From Delia radicum (taxonomy: Eukaryota; Arthropoda; Insecta; Diptera; Anthomyiidae), in assembly GCA_021234595.1 (NCBI GenBank), contig CM037855.1, positions 2,852,001 to 2,916,000 on the forward strand: DNA of 64,000 nt. Reading direction: 5' to 3'. Numbering within the stretch: the first letter of the stretch is position 1; every line of letters begins with the position of its first letter. Shown piece by piece: positions 34,363 to 46,899 of the stretch. The notes under the pieces were generated by a model that ran no database searches, was not told where the DNA came from, and worked only from the letters and a program-made list of their open reading frames with translations. Both the position numbers and the translations under genes were made by a program.

Positions 34363-34506
34363 TAGGGTTTTCAAATTCCGGACCTTTTTTAAATGCTGGT
34401 AATCGGTAAACGTTCCCGGGATTTCCAAAATAAATATTTCTTAAGGTTTTGATAGTGAAAGCTTATTTTTCTTAAGAAAAATGGTTAATACAGAAATATT
34501 ATTCAA

Positions 34507-34851
34507 TAGTGTCCGACCGAACAGTTCGGCCAGAAATTGCATTTGGTTTGTATTCGGTATTTTGAAGCATTATGGACAAATTTGGCGGATGGAAAAATGT
34601 TTATTAGATGTTGTTGATTAGATGCTATTTTGAGTGTCAAATTTGAAGAAAAGTTTGTAGTTAAGCAATGAATTCACTGTTCGGCCTCAGAAAGCTAAAC
34701 TTCGGCTTTTCTCTTAAATTTTAAACACAAAATCGAATTAAATCGGCTCAACAAACATATTTCCAATACCAAAATTTGTCATCATTGCCTCTAGATATCA
34801 AAAAAACCGACAAAATATAGTTTTTTGGCCGAACTGCTCGGTTGGACACTA
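34507..34851 (-). mobile_element. hAT-type MITE, copy 2, with exact 8-bp duplication
   Basis: Same family as 3596-3965, opposite orientation. Ends TAGTGTCCGACCGAACAG and GGACACTA; flanked by TTATTCAA at 34499-34506 and 34852-34859. Compared with the other copies it lacks part of the central 'gttcggccgccgaac' palindrome (deletion of about 40 bp). Confidence 0.9.
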
Positions 34852-35149
34852 TTATTCAACATTTATTTTACTAAAACTACTTTTTATCAAAGCTTTTTAA
34901 AAATTCGTGTTTATGGAGTGATGTAAAATATTTTATCTCTAGTTATGTGCTTTATATATTTAAGAAGAAGAGAAAAGTCTTGATTTATTATTAGATTTGA
35001 GCAAAATTTTATATAAATAGTTAAATAATTAAAAATATTTACGATGTAAAAGCTGTTGGCTGAACTTGTAAGAAAAGACGGAAATAGCTCATATTGTTCT
35101 AATCAACTAAAAAGGAATAAGATCAAAATTTTCCGTAAGTTAGTTGATA

Positions 35150-35275
35150 TATATACCTGATCAAACCATGAGTTCTTGTGGGTGATGGGGCTGAAGATGA
35201 CCTAGACGCTTAGGTCGAAAGAGCAGCACTCCCTTTAGCACTGACCCTCACAAGATTTCTCTTCGTCTTTCTCTT
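35150..35275 (+). repeat. SINE-like 3' fragment
   Basis: Contains 'gctgaagatgacctagacgc' and 'ttaggtcgaaa', i.e. the GA(A/C)GA...hairpin...GACGAAA/GTCGAAA tail module common to SINEs such as the one at 42655-42915, ending in a pyrimidine-rich tail ('cttcgtctttctctta'). No tRNA-like head remains. Confidence 0.45.
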
Positions 35276-35513
35276 ACATTTATTAACAATTAGTGTTTTC
35301 TTTTTATAATAATAACATTTTAATTATGATCTCAAACCTGACAATTCAAAAAGAAATGAAATGTTAAACTATTCAGGATTTTCTAGTTTTTTTTACAAAT
35401 TTTTAATTTGGTTGTTTTAGCATTTTTTTTTTTTATTTTCTAGAATCTCAAACAAAATTCCCGGAAATTGGTAAGTGAAATTCGTCCCGGGAATTCCCGT
35501 GTTAAAAACCCTA

Positions 35514-36479
35514 ATTCAAACACCAAAAAAAAAAACGACTTTATAGTGCTATAAACAATACTAAATTATGATTTTTAGTTTCTTCCAAATAAGATTGATT
35601 ATAAAATACTCATTAATACAAAATAAATCGATAAATTTAAAACAACAGTAAAAAATCTATATAGAGAATGAAAAGATCATTAACTAAAGTTTATTAGTTG
35701 TATTTTGCGGTATGTACGGTACGGTGAGTTGACGTGTCGGTAACCGCAAAACATTGTTTTTTTTTTCATTTCAATAACCAACAATAATGATTGTTTGGCA
35801 CCAGCTTTCTAACCATAAAGTCTTAAAACAGATTGTGACATTTAATTACTTTTATTGTTATTATTAATATTTGTCATATACAAGAATTAGGTACAAAACA
35901 TTCACATTTTAAGTTTTAAAAACATTTTCAAATTGGTATAATTTTTATCTTTATAAGAACAGAATGTACAAAAATAACATCATAACAAACAGAAGCAGCT
36001 AATGTTATTAGAAAGATAACTAAAATGTTCAAATTTATCTTCATCATATTTGCAAGACTATTTTAAAAATGGTTACGTAAAAATGAGATGTCAAATGAAA
36101 GGTATTTTAAAGACCTATCTTATATGCAAAACAATCAACATTAATTAAAGGAAGAGCTTTGTGATATTAATGAAAACCTTCATAAATATAATGAAAACTT
36201 CATTGTTTTTCGTCCTATGAAACTGTTTCATAAATATATGAATAATTTGAAACATTTTCAACACCTAATGAAACTGACTTTTAAAGCCACATATTTCTCA
36301 AGGTTTTTTGAATTGAGAGAAACGATGCACAGGGTTAGGTAGACTATACTACAAACTAGGACATGCAAAGTTTCACGTTCAAAAGTCTTCACAGAATTGA
36401 TGGCAAATTAAAAGTCGAAAAATTAAAAAAAATACTTGAAAGTTACAAGAGTTTTTTTCATTTATTGCATTGCTTGGCT
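35514..36479. other. Non-coding DNA with a family A trace
   Basis: About 36150-36310 has 'gatattaatgaaaacc', 'cataaatataatgaaaac', 'cctatgaaactg' text of family A, with no clear ends. Otherwise nothing recognised. Confidence 0.4.
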
Positions 36480-36930
36480 CTAAGATCCCAACCAATACAA
36501 AATGGAGTCACTAGTTCAGGGAGATAAATACACAGAAAAGTAACTTCCATATCGCTGCTTGTTTAAAAGATGGCATGGCGTGGTGGTTTACAAGTGAAAT
36601 CAATATTTTCCGATTTTTAAACTTCATACAGTTTGTGGTATAAATTTAATACAGTTTGTGGTATACCAAGTTGATGTCAGAGGACAAATAACGGGATACA
36701 AATATCACAAACTTATAAGAAATTGATGTAAATTTTTTGAAAATGTATGTTTTTTGTGACTGACATTCACAATTATATTTGAAGTTGGCTGAGTTTCTTT
36801 GCAAGCAGCACCTCCGATTCAAAAAAGCATTTTATTTTTTAAAGTTCATAAAATTTTTGCATTTATTGTTATTTTTTTTTTCATAAATGACTTGAGAACA
36901 TAGTTAGGTATCTAGAGTGAATTTTAAAAA
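36480..36930 (-). repeat. Family K repeat, copy 1
   Basis: On the minus strand it is colinear with 46900-47160: 'ctctagatacctaactatgt', 'ctcaagtcattta', 'ttcataaaatttttg', 'accaccacgccatg', 'agcagcgatat', 'gtatttatctccct' and 'agtgactcca' recur in the same order. Not coding. Confidence 0.7.
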
Positions 36931-37259
36931 AAAAAACTTTGTGTTTTTTGCCTTAAATCGCATTAAGTGGAAATATTAGCAGCCAAAGAAAAACTTTGAC
37001 AGAATATTAAGCATACACTCAAAAAAAAGGTCACTTGACAAATTTGTTAAACGATTATTTAAAATAGTTAACTAACTTTCAGCATTTTTTAGTTTAACGC
37101 TTTCAGCAACAAACAGATTTTGAACTTATGTTTAACTAATTTGTATGCTTATAAACACATTCAAAGCACAGAGAATATAAAAAGACGAGATGCAGATGTC
37201 GCAGCTTTTCTAGACGAAGTAGAGAGAAAAAGATACAAATAAATACAACCATTATAAAA

Positions 37260-37431
37260 GGCTAGTTGGTAGCGTGCTGGCTTATCAGTGCGGGGGTCGT
37301 GGGTTCGATTCCCACCAGAGGCAATGGTCTGTTTTCGCTACAACGCGCCGGAGTCCATAGTAGCTAGTGCTCGGTTAGGGTAATAGTATATAATTTGTAA
37401 TTATATGACTATTAATTAATAAAAAATAAAA
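37260..37431 (+). mobile_element. tRNA-derived SINE, copy 1
   Basis: The head 'ggctagttggtagcgtgctg' contains an RNA polymerase III A box (TAGTTGGTAGCG) and 'gtgggttcgattcccacc' the B box (GGTTCGATTCC) with flanking T-arm pairs. The body ('tcgctacaacgcgccgg', 'gctcggttagggtaatag') and an A-rich tail follow. Target duplication: caaccattataa (37246) and caaccactatta (37435), two mismatches. It lacks an anticodon-arm and acceptor pairing good enough for a functional tRNA. A second copy is at 50741-50923. Confidence 0.85.
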
Positions 37432-37982
37432 ATGCAACCACTATTAATTTTCTTCTGTATACTAAGCATCTAACAAAGTCACGCAAAAAAAAGTGTAAAA
37501 ATATAATAGTGAATATTATAATAAATCCAATAGAAATTTTTATTTAGACACCTCGTTTTTCTGGCATTAAACCCCAGAAAATCGAAAAACCTGCTAGAGG
37601 CCTGCTACACAAAAGTACTTTACTTAGCAAAAAACAATGAATATAAAAAGTATATACACATAAAGTATTATATATAGAGTGCCAATAACTGTTAATACCT
37701 CAAAACTTTGTAAAATTCAAAAAGGTATCTGTAGACAATTTAAATTAATAGTTTCCCCCCTTTTTTCAACTAAGAGATATGATAAAAAAAATAATTATTA
37801 CACGTAAAGTACATTTTCAAATCGCCCACCAAATAGACAAATTGAAACAGTTCAACACTTATAAATTAGTTGATCCCCAGCACTTTTTTGATGATAAATC
37901 TGTAAACATCAATAATGATGTCGACACTTAAAAACAAAAAAATTTAAAAAAAAAAACCCACCAACAATAAGTAATGTGCCAT
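37432..37982. other. AT-rich non-coding DNA
   Basis: Nothing recognised apart from the SINE target duplication at its left edge. Confidence 0.5.
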
Positions 37983-39130
37983 GGCCAGACGGCGCACTGT
38001 GGCTCAAGAATTAAATTTGTTGGCCAGAACCTCTATTTTTTGTCACCGATTCACAAAATGTTAAAGCCATTTGATAGTATATATATCAAAATGAAGGTAG
38101 CCAAAAAATAAGGTTAAAATATTGTTATTTGTGGGCGTGGCATGTTGTTAAATGCACCAGTTTTTTTATTTCACAAAAGGCGATTTTTTAAAAATATATT
38201 ACCGAAATTAATCGATAATGGCTATGCTATTTTTTTCTATATTTGTAGGATTGTAATCTTTATATAATTGTAAAGATTACCCCGTTTATAATCGGGGCTA
38301 AGAAATATTTTTAAAATGCCTATATTTTTGTCATATTTGAACTTTAATGGATTTGAAATTCTAAGGCCCAAAAGATGCTAAGAAAATTAAACCACCCCGA
38401 GAAAGGTGAAAGTGTTCTCTTCAACTCTGTATATATTTAATAGCCGCAGGGACCCACCCGCGGAATACTTTATTAATTTTAATGAAATTACTCCAAGCAA
38501 TTATTAATTTAATGATCCTAATTTACGAGTAGCTATAATTATAAGAATGCAATTGTGTGTTCAAATTGAGCTTTAGGTATTTATACCAACAGTTATCAGG
38601 ATTTTTATTTTCCCCGAGTAAAACCGGTGACGGGTAGTAATGATCATTACTTTCAAAATACATTCCATTGAAACATAAAATAATGTATAAGTAATTACTA
38701 CTTTCTTTATCAGTTATCTCTGTTTGTTTGTACGCGTTATAATCATGAGCTACTGCACCGATTTTGACAAAAATTTACATATGGGTCATATGGGTTGTGA
38801 GGAGTGTTTCTGCATATTTTCGACTTTCTCTAATAGATCGCGCAATATTCTTTTGGCTTTCAATGCACACACAATTTGGCAAACAATTTTTCAACTACAT
38901 ATTTTTTTAAGCAATGTGTCAAATATTAACAGGATAGAAGCAGGGGAAGTGACACTTCCCGTAAAAGCCAAAACTTTAAAACGCTTATACTCCACAGGAG
39001 TATTAAGTTGTCCGGAAAAGATCCCAAGGATTGAATTTTTTACAAAACGGTCACATGGTAATTTATTTATTTTTTACTTTTAATATAAATTTAAACAAAA
39101 AGCGATTTTGAGCCACTGTGCGGCCTGGCC
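37983..39130. mobile_element. TIR element of about 1.15 kb, probably hAT-like
   Basis: Ends GGCCAGACGGCGCACTGTGG and, inverted, GGCCAGGCCGCACAGTGGC with both continuing into 'ctcaa'. The flanks TGTGCCAT and TGTGTCAA match at 6 of 8 positions, which may be a decayed 8-bp duplication. It contains an open frame on + at 38724-39083 (119 codons, with CTDFDKNLHMGHMGCEECFC), which I do not recognise as a transposase; it is probably repeat text read by chance or a remnant. Confidence 0.6.
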
Positions 39131-40216
39131 TGTGTCAATTAACAAACGTATAAATCTAAGAATTTGACAAATCGTTGACACTTTTCATCAGGCCGTTAAA
39201 CGGTAGTTAAGACGTCACTCAGTTAGACATTTTTTTTTTTTTGTGAAACTTGAAAGAAGGTTTGTAGTTGTTTTTTTTTTTGTTATTGCTGAAACATTAT
39301 TTTCTACTAACGCTGGTATGTACTGGTATGTTGGTATTAATTCCACTAACTCTCTATCTCGGAAATATACAACTGCTATTTTATCATTGTTAAATTATCT
39401 ATGAATGAAATAACAGACTTTCGTACCTTTTAAAACGATAAATCACTACCAAATCAGTGATGGCTTTTAGGCTACGAAGATACGAAAGAACACACCTTTG
39501 ATAGAGGCAGGCGCAAAGATCAATAAAGAAAAACAGGAGGAAATCTTAACAAATTACAAAAAAAAAAAATATTATTATTATCACGAAATCATTTCTTCGT
39601 CTTCTTTGGAGTTAAAGTTTCTGTTTTTATATATTTTGTCTTCAAATGTGAAAGAAAAATTACACACTTATTTGAGTTAATTTGGCCACAATTACCTTTC
39701 ATTCATCGGCTAAAGACGTCAATAAGTGAGAGAGTGATTGAGGCTGCGTGTGTGTGTGTTACCTTAAAACTGACTTGGGCCCTAAATAATATTGTATAAG
39801 TGTTGTATATTAGATCAACAGAGTTAAGTTGGCCTGGTTGGTCGATCGATCGATCGGTCGTTCGTTACGGTCGTAAATTGTCAATTACTTTTTTGTTGTT
39901 GCTGTAGTAGTTGTTTAGTTTGTGGAAAAAGACCTTAATTATCGCACAACATTTGGTAGATAGCCCCTTTGAGTGTCAGGGTTTACCTTGTGTTATAAAC
40001 TGTTATTATCAGGACTTTGCAGCTGATTATCCTCTTTGTCATGTTGCATGCCGAATATATTTTTTTGATTGGTACCAAGGCTCTTTTTTTTTGGCAATTG
40101 AATACTTTCACCAGTTATGGAAAAGTATGAAATGTTAAAAGTAATAGTTTTTTTTATCCAAAAAATATACAAATAAAAGAGAGATTTAAAGACAGTCACT
40201 CCGGTAATTCTTTCCA
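39131..40216. other. Non-coding DNA
   Basis: No supported gene. Simple repeats: (TG)n at 39748-39760 and (GATC)n/'gatcgatcgatcggtcg' at 39842-39860. The frame at 39911-40138 has Cys and His but no recognisable domain. Confidence 0.45.
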
Positions 40217-40815
40217 TTAGGTTAGGTTAGGAAGGGTTATGTGCCCAAGGGCACATCTCCACTCGGAGACCAATACGGTCCCTTCAGTGAAAAAACAGTA
40301 AGAAAGAATAGAAATAGACAGCAAGATAGATTGAAAGATAGATATAAAGAAAGATAGAAAGGATATATACTCCCCAGAACCAGCTCCTATCGTCCCCTTG
40401 CTAGAAACAGCCGTCCTATCTCCCTGACAAATCTCAGCAAATCTACTGGATTACATCCAGCGACACACCCAAGTTCGTCGTGAAATCTATCTCCTAGCCA
40501 TTTCTGTCGGAGACCCTGCAACCTAGGACAGTGGCACATTATATGCTCAACTGTCTCCAGTTCCTCAACGTCCTCACACAACCTGCAAAAATCCGGTATG
40601 TCCCTGTCCCATCTGCTTGTAAAGGCCCTGACAGAACAATGACCGGTCAGGAACCCCGTAAGGGTCCTGAGACCCTCCCTGTCCAGTCCCAAAAGAACCT
40701 TGGTTGCCCCTGCGTCCAATGCGGGCCATAACGCCCTAGACACCCTGCAATCCATTCTGTCCCTCCATGATTGGTTAACGGTTTCGCGGAACCCCTTCCG
40801 TATAACCTCAAAGTA
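40217..40815 (-). mobile_element. LINE 3' end (Jockey-like), 5'-truncated
   Basis: GC-rich island on the minus strand including the coding remnant 40387-40812, a 3' UTR with 'gggacacaa'-free text such as 'gatgtgcccttgggcacata' (a palindromic stretch, 40238-40257) and a 3' tail of repeated 'cctaac' (40217-40230). Beyond 40815 the similarity stops abruptly, as expected of 5' truncation. Confidence 0.75.
40387..40812 (-). pseudogene. C-terminal part of LINE ORF2 (RNase-H end and CCHC motif)
   Basis: From about 40812 the minus strand reads VIRKGFRETVNQSWRDRM, then DCRVSRALWPALD, LRTLTGFLTGHCSVR, a CRLCEDVEELETVEHIMCHC zinc-knuckle-like block, and ends with VDLLRFVREIGRL before a stop. It is an uninterrupted 140-codon piece and looks younger than the LINE scraps at 21400 and 32268. 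No catalytic domain is present, so it is non-functional by itself. The motif order matches the end of Jockey-superfamily ORF2 proteins. Confidence 0.82.
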
Positions 40816-42286
40816 GTAAGTAGTAACATAGTCTTCCCATTACTATATTGCTTTCTTTGGAAAGTTTAGAGAAGAGACGAAAGGTAGTCAAAGATGAAGG
40901 GCTTCAATTATTCAATTATGGCAATACTGTCATTGCACGAGATGATAAGTCTTAGAACAGTTGTTGCAAGCCATCTGATTCGGAATTGGCGAAATTTTGG
41001 CAAAAATATAATTATATTCTAGTTATATGAAAATTTTGTGTTTTATATTAAAAAAAAAAATAATTAATGTCAGTCTCTATTAAATTTGATTAAATTTTTA
41101 ACAAGAAATTACTTTACTTTACTATTTTATTTTTATTTTTAACGAGCTTTCAACTGTAGTGTATCTATAAAAAATAAAGCAATTTAATTATTTTAGCTAG
41201 GTTGTTACATGTATTTTGATCTGGCAAAAGAGCTCAGCAGAACTATATTTTTTTGATTGCAAGAATGGAGCAAAAATGAGTTTTGATTAAGCTCTGCCTA
41301 TTCTAGAGGCTCTAGCTTTGCTATTTTTGTTTTAATGTCTCTTAAAAAATGTGTATCTTTAACCCCTCACTGTATGATTTTTTGTTGTTTTTGAATTGTC
41401 AAAATTTCGATATGTTTCGAAAATATTTCAAGAAATATTCAGTGATATTTTTTTTTTGAAGTGATTAGTTAAGGCGTTATTTACAACATATGAAATCCGA
41501 TAGCTGTGGTAAAAAAAGGGCCTAATCTGAAAATTTTTAAATTTCCAATTCCTAAGAGAATACTGAAAACATCCTCGAATATTAAAAAATTAATATATCC
41601 AAATGAGAGCTTTACTTTCGTAGATTTGAAAAATATAAAACATTTTTAACATTTTAAGTTCGGTTTTACGGTATATAGACCAAAGACCTAATAAACAGGT
41701 TGCTCAATGGAAATAAAAAAGTTTAAATATATCGAAAACTTACCGTGCGATTTTAAAATGTTTGCAATATTTGTGATCAGCATGCCAAAATTATGTATTG
41801 CACGAAGAGTTCCTTCCAAAAGTTGAAATTTTGCCTGTATGGTAAAAAAATAAAAATAAAAACAAAAATATTTAAGAATTTGAAAATTAAATTTTTTATA
41901 AGAGTTATTAACTGTTTAAAAACACAGTTTTTAATTAACTTTCGAAAATATGCCTTAACAATTAATTATTACAAAAAAATATGTATTAAAATAAGTAAGT
42001 TTATGAACCCTAGGCAAAAAAATTAACTGATTGAGTTGTTTCTATAATTTTGTTTATACCAAATAATAACGGAATCGCATGATATACTAAAAGATCTTTC
42101 CAATAAGTTTAATCGGTCGGAATATATCCAAATTGGTTGGCAAATTTTCAAGAACAACTAGTCATAGATGATTATATATGACCTTTTAATATCGGATTTA
42201 AAGATACGTTTTTATAAGAGCACTTGTATGCTCATATATTTCGATTTTACAGAGGCGATCAGATGCCTTCGGAGCGCTAACCAAAC
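40816..42286. other. AT-rich non-coding DNA
   Basis: No supported gene. The frame 41793-42026 is Lys/Ile/Phe-rich of random composition. About 41080-41240 resembles 8455-8610 ('aacgagctttgaac/caac', 'ataaagcaa', 'ttagctaggttg'), so part is repeat. Confidence 0.45.
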
Positions 42287-43305
42287 ACAAACAAAAAAAT
42301 TAGTAACAATGTTTGCTAAAACTACTAAAAATTAGTTCCAAATAACGCTGCAGGAAGAAAAAGAATAGAAAAACCAAATGTGTTTAATCTACAAAATTTT
42401 AGTTCTATTTGAGCTACATTTTATATAAATAAAAGTTACGAATTAATCTGCTTAAATCCTCCAAAAATTTTATAAATATTAATAGACAAAAAAATTACTT
42501 GTGAAAAAGAGATAGGATTAAGAAGAAAAAGCATTCTAGTTGAGAAATGAATTGTGCATATTGGTATTAGTTAATTCTGTCTCTTCTGATCGAAACAATA
42601 CTTGTGTGTACGTAGTGTGACCAAACTCCACTTTAGCCACAGTCATCGCTGTGTCGACCGTGGCTCAACTCGTTAAGAGGTGAGATTACGATGCATAGCT
42701 TGATGCTAAGGCAGTGAGTTCAAATCCCAGTACGACATCAAAAAATAAAAAGTTTTTCATATAGAGCAAATTAACAATATAAAATACTTTGTTCAATTGA
42801 CACATAAATTAACCACTGACGAGTCCCAGGAGGGGGACGAAACTGCGGCAGTCTGGTGTATCCCTTGTGTCCGCAAAATTTTTCAATAAAAATGTTTTCT
42901 TCTTCTTCTTCTTCCTGTAAAGAGACTTACTAAAAAAATTTTAAGTTTTCAATGGTTATGCAGATTTTTTTATTTTGCAAATAAAATTCTACCCTTTTCG
43001 ACTTCAGCAGTCAGCCTGTTTTAAGCAAATATTTTGGTTGATTTTAGCAGAAGTTACTGTTATTGGCATTTAACTAAATTTAAGGTAAATATAGCTTGCT
43101 ATATATATATGATTTTACCAGACTAAATTGCTATTATCAATTAACTAAAATACAACTCAAATTTATCTAAAATTTTGTAAATTTACGAATTTTAATTTTG
43201 CTGTTTCTATCTTACTAATATTTAGCAAAAAAAAAAATGCTAATTTTAGCAATTTTTCTGCAACGTTAGTAGCTTTTTCTGCTATTTTTACAGGTTTATT
43301 TCTAT
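42287..43305 (+). repeat. Family F repeat, copy 2, split by a SINE
   Basis: Left part has 'tgctaaaactactaaaaatt', 'tttagttctatttgagct'; right part has 'ttggcatttaactaaattta', 'ggtaaatatagc' and 'caggtttatttctatgagcg'. The two halves match the continuous copies at 13700-14235 and 45566-46131, and the SINE at 42655-42915 lies between them. Confidence 0.65.
42655..42915 (+). mobile_element. tRNA-derived SINE of a second family
   Basis: Head 'accgtggctcaactcgttaa' has an A-box-like stretch; 'gtgagttcaaatccc' is a B box. The body reads 'caattgacacataaattaac' and 'cactgacgagtcccagg/agggggacgaaactgcggc' (a GACGAG...GGACGAAAC hairpin module), ending in a (TTC)n tail. The 3' half recurs on the minus strand at 60395-60545. 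A clean target duplication was not found. Confidence 0.75.
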
Positions 43306-45565
43306 GAGCGCAGATTTTCTTATTATCACTGCCATTACATCCACGATCCACTGTAAGAATCTTAAATCATTAATATGGCGCCGCATGGTTCCCTCGCTAC
43401 AACTCGTATTGAAGTGTTAATTAATTTGTCTACATTATAAAAAAAAAATAGCGTCAACAAAATTCACGTTTTAATGACCATTTATTTAAAAAGAAAATTT
43501 GCATAACAAAACCTCATACAAAATGTCGAATCCAACAATATATATTTTATATATGCCAAAAAAACAGGTAGTGCTCATCAAAACGTTTGTTTTACAAACA
43601 TTCAATGGTATTTCCGTTTTTTTGTAGCATCAAGTATTTGATATTTTAGAAAGAAAAAAGCAAAAAATTCCTCACAGACAATATAAAAATATTTTAAGAT
43701 TTATTAAGTAAATATGAATACAAGTGAAAAAAAAAATATGTATATAAATTAAAATAGTCGTAAATTCGTGAGTCTGGGATATTATCATTGAAATGGAATT
43801 CAATAACAGTTCAAGTCATTAGCTTAAACTTACATGCAGAAAAAATACAATTTTTAATATGTTAACTGGTAATTATATATATGTTTACAATGATTCAAAT
43901 TTTCCAACCTAAACAAAGATATATTTGCAATTTTAAAGTGTTTAGGTTTTATGTTTGGAACATGCAAACATACTATATATTTGCAGCAAAACATACATTT
44001 ATAGCCAAACATAATTATATTTGCAAGCAAACATGTTATATTAAAAACATGGGAAACGGAAATGTTTTCCAAACAAAGTATATTACCAGCATTTATATTT
44101 CCAGCTGGGCTTTTTTTTCAGCGTGTAGCAAAAAAATATTTTAAATTAACAATTTTTTTGTTTAAATAAATTTAAAAGTTTTTTTTATTAAAAATAAAAA
44201 TTTTGCATATTTAAATAACAAGTGGTACAGAATATTTTAATAAAAAAAATAATAATAAAATGTAGTCATATTTTAATATTAATGCACTTAAATTAACAAA
44301 TCATTTTAAACAACTACAAAAAATTTGTTAATATGATGGATAATATACTATTTAATGGCTTAAAATCAAATTAAAAATATAATAAAATTAACAAACAAAT
44401 TAGTAAAATTACCATTTTTGGTAGTGGAGCTGACAGAATCAAACTTGAATCTAGAAATGTGTGTTCAAATTTCCTCTTTTAAATTTTTGACAATTTTTTT
44501 TTTTTTTTAAATTCAATGTTCTATGTGTAACGAATTAAAAAGTCCAGTTTTACATATTTAAACAAACCTCAAAATGATAATCAAGTTTTTTTTATTGTTA
44601 TTCGGTATCAGTTTTAATTTGTAAAAGATTTATTGGAAAAATCATCCCTTATATTGTATAAACATCTGGCTATGACCACACTGAAGTAACAAAATTTGCA
44701 ACCGAATCTGATTTAAATATCCGTTAATTTAAAGGATATAGTACGAGTTCATACATACATCAAGAGGAGTGAGTATAAAAAGGAAACATAACTTCTCGGT
44801 ATAACTATGAGTTGACACTTTTCTAAAAACCGACGCAATTGTATCATAGAGTATGGTTAATATTTATTTTTCAAAAGGCAAAAAATATCTAAATATACAT
44901 ATAATATGCCACACGTTTGATATATGGCTTCCAGTAGTTTATGTTTGTGAAAATGAACATTTTAAGCCAAGTAAAAAAATACTTGACAAAAATATATTTT
45001 GCGGTTTCTAAAAAGGAAGAACCAAAAATTGCCGTGGTCAATCAAGAAATGAACATAATAACTCAGCAGGCAATCAAAAACTAACAATTCATTGAAACAA
45101 TAAAGCATCTGTATGGTTTCAGGATATACGATAGTATTTGGCAGGAAGTTTCATAAATATATGAAAAATTTATATAAACTACTGCAAGAAATTAATGTTT
45201 TTTTTCGCATGCTAAGAAATATTTAGATTTCTTATTGTTAATAACAAATTTTGCAGCATTTATAAAATATTTTCGACTTCTAATGACTCGACAAAATAAT
45301 GTGTTTCTAATCGATTAGCCAACATCTGTATCATGAGATTCCAAAACAGAAGTTCTTTGCCATCTAAAGTTGTTATTTTATAAATTATAGTATATACTCG
45401 TAGTTAATGATGTGTGGCCAAACAAGGATTATAAATAGCTTGTAGTTTTGCCAATTTTTTTCGATTTTACTTTCCTTCTTTCTTTCTAACATAAATTTGC
45501 CTATTAAGCAAAAAAAAATAGTTGATAGACATAAAAGTTTAAGAAATCCTTAAATTGCTACGCCG
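43306..45565. other. AT-rich non-coding DNA
   Basis: No supported gene. Repeated 'ttttaat'/'ttaaca' text at 44140-44400. The frames around 43854-44144 overlap on both strands, and neither has a recognisable domain. Confidence 0.45.
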
Positions 45566-46131
45566 ATAGAAAATATTAGTTAAAATTTTTGCGAAAACTA
45601 CTAAAAGTTAGTTAAAAATTACGTTGCAAAACAAATCTGCTACAATTAGCTATTTTTTTTGGTAATTATTAGTAAAATAAGAATAGCAGAAACAAATCTG
45701 GTGAATCTACAAATATTTTGCTATATTTCAGTTTAATTTTAGTTGATTGAAAGTAACAAATTAATCTGCTAAATAGTAGTAGATTTTTAGATTTTTTGTA
45801 ATGCGAATAAAAATCTGTTCTTCTGAAGTCAGAAATTTAAAATTTTTTTTGCTAAAATTTCTATTGATTTCAACAAAATATACTGCTATTTGCATTCTAC
45901 TAAATTTAAAGTAAATATAACAAAAATTTTCTTGATACTACAGTTTTTGTTTGTTGTTTTTAGTCCACAAATATTTAGTAAATTTAACTCGAATATAACG
46001 AAAATTTTGGAAAGTAACAGATTTATTTTTGATGTTCTTATTTTATTAATATTTAACAAAAAAAAAAGTAGTTTTTAACTAATGTTTAGTAGCTTCTTCT
46101 GCTATTTGTATATGTTTATTTCTATGAGTGT
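45566..46131 (+). repeat. Family F repeat, copy 3
   Basis: Begins 'gccgatagaaaatattagtt' and ends 'atttctatgagtgta'. The interior order of words equals 13700-14235 ('tgctatttgcattctactaa', 'aagtaaatataacaaaaatt', 'ttgttgtttttagtccacaa'). The continuous copy that best defines the family length (about 565 bp). Confidence 0.65.
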
Positions 46132-46549
46132 AAGAAAGTAGCAGATCCTTGAAACTTGAAAATAATATAATTTATCTCTATTGCTACAAACCTAAAAAAT
46201 AAATAAGAAAAATTAATATACAAAAATTTGCCATCGCAAATATAAAAGTTAAAGAAACTTGTACAAAACGGCTAAAGTCAAAATCTGGAAGCTCGATTTT
46301 CACCGTATACGTATGGTCTAGTGAACTTTTTTGCTCAGTACAATCCCCAGAATCAGAAACGCGAAGCGCCCATTAAGATTTTTTTCCTTCCATACTAATC
46401 GCCCACCCTACTGCATAGTTTTTGAACCAACTTTGTGTACGTGTAGACCTATGACTTAAAAATAAATACGACGAATTTTAATTAAAGCTACATTCAATTA
46501 TAGATCTTGTTATATTTATCACATTTCAAAATATGTATTACACCCCCGA
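46132..46549. other. Non-coding DNA
   Basis: No gene recognised. About 46340-46430 is less AT-rich but has no long open frame. Confidence 0.4.
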
Positions 46550-46790
46550 TGATAAAAGTTTCTATATACTCATATACAAATTGATATCATTATATATGCT
46601 TATATGTGTGGCAATATATTGCCAAATGTGTTCATATATTATACTTAGTATATGAAAATGTTTTAATATAGCGTAATATATCAACATATATCATTGCATC
46701 GTATGTTCTATATTAGCATATTTTGTATATGTGATCACTTGAAATAGATATAGAAATATATATGGCCATAGTGTATATGGTACAATTAAT
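46550..46790. repeat. 'atatatg' foldback-like repeat
   Basis: Similar in style to 7835-8110: 'tatatactcatatac', 'gcttatatgtgtggcaat', 'gtatatggtac'. Strong internal self-complementarity. Confidence 0.45.
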
Positions 46791-46899
46791 CAAAAATAAT
46801 TCCATCACTTTTTTCGGAGATTAAGGTTCTTTGAAAAATCGACCTTTCTTAACAAATGCCCCAACTATATTACCCTGATGAACAGTTTGTCCATAAAAA

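Larger units (their letters stand above)
34363..35513. mobile_element. Family H element (TAGGGTTTT ends), with nested insertions
   Basis: Left 'tagggttttcaaattccgg' and right 'cccgtgttaaaaaccctaa' are inverted, with 'cccgggatttcc' and 'cccggaaattgg/gtcccgggaattc' just inside. The flanks are 'ttaaac' and 'ttcaaac'-like, so no clean duplication. Within it are the hAT MITE copy 34507-34851 and a SINE-like fragment at 35150-35275. Fragment of the same family at 13590-13690. No transposase recognised. Confidence 0.6.

Noticed and set aside
37262..37325. Possible tRNA gene (A and B boxes)
   Set aside because: Acceptor and anticodon arms do not pair properly, and the unit recurs with a common body, tail and target duplication, so it is a SINE head.
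38724..39083. 119-codon frame on + with Cys-rich CEECFC
   Set aside because: It lies inside a TIR element, has no recognisable domain and no splice or start context; I did not call it a gene.
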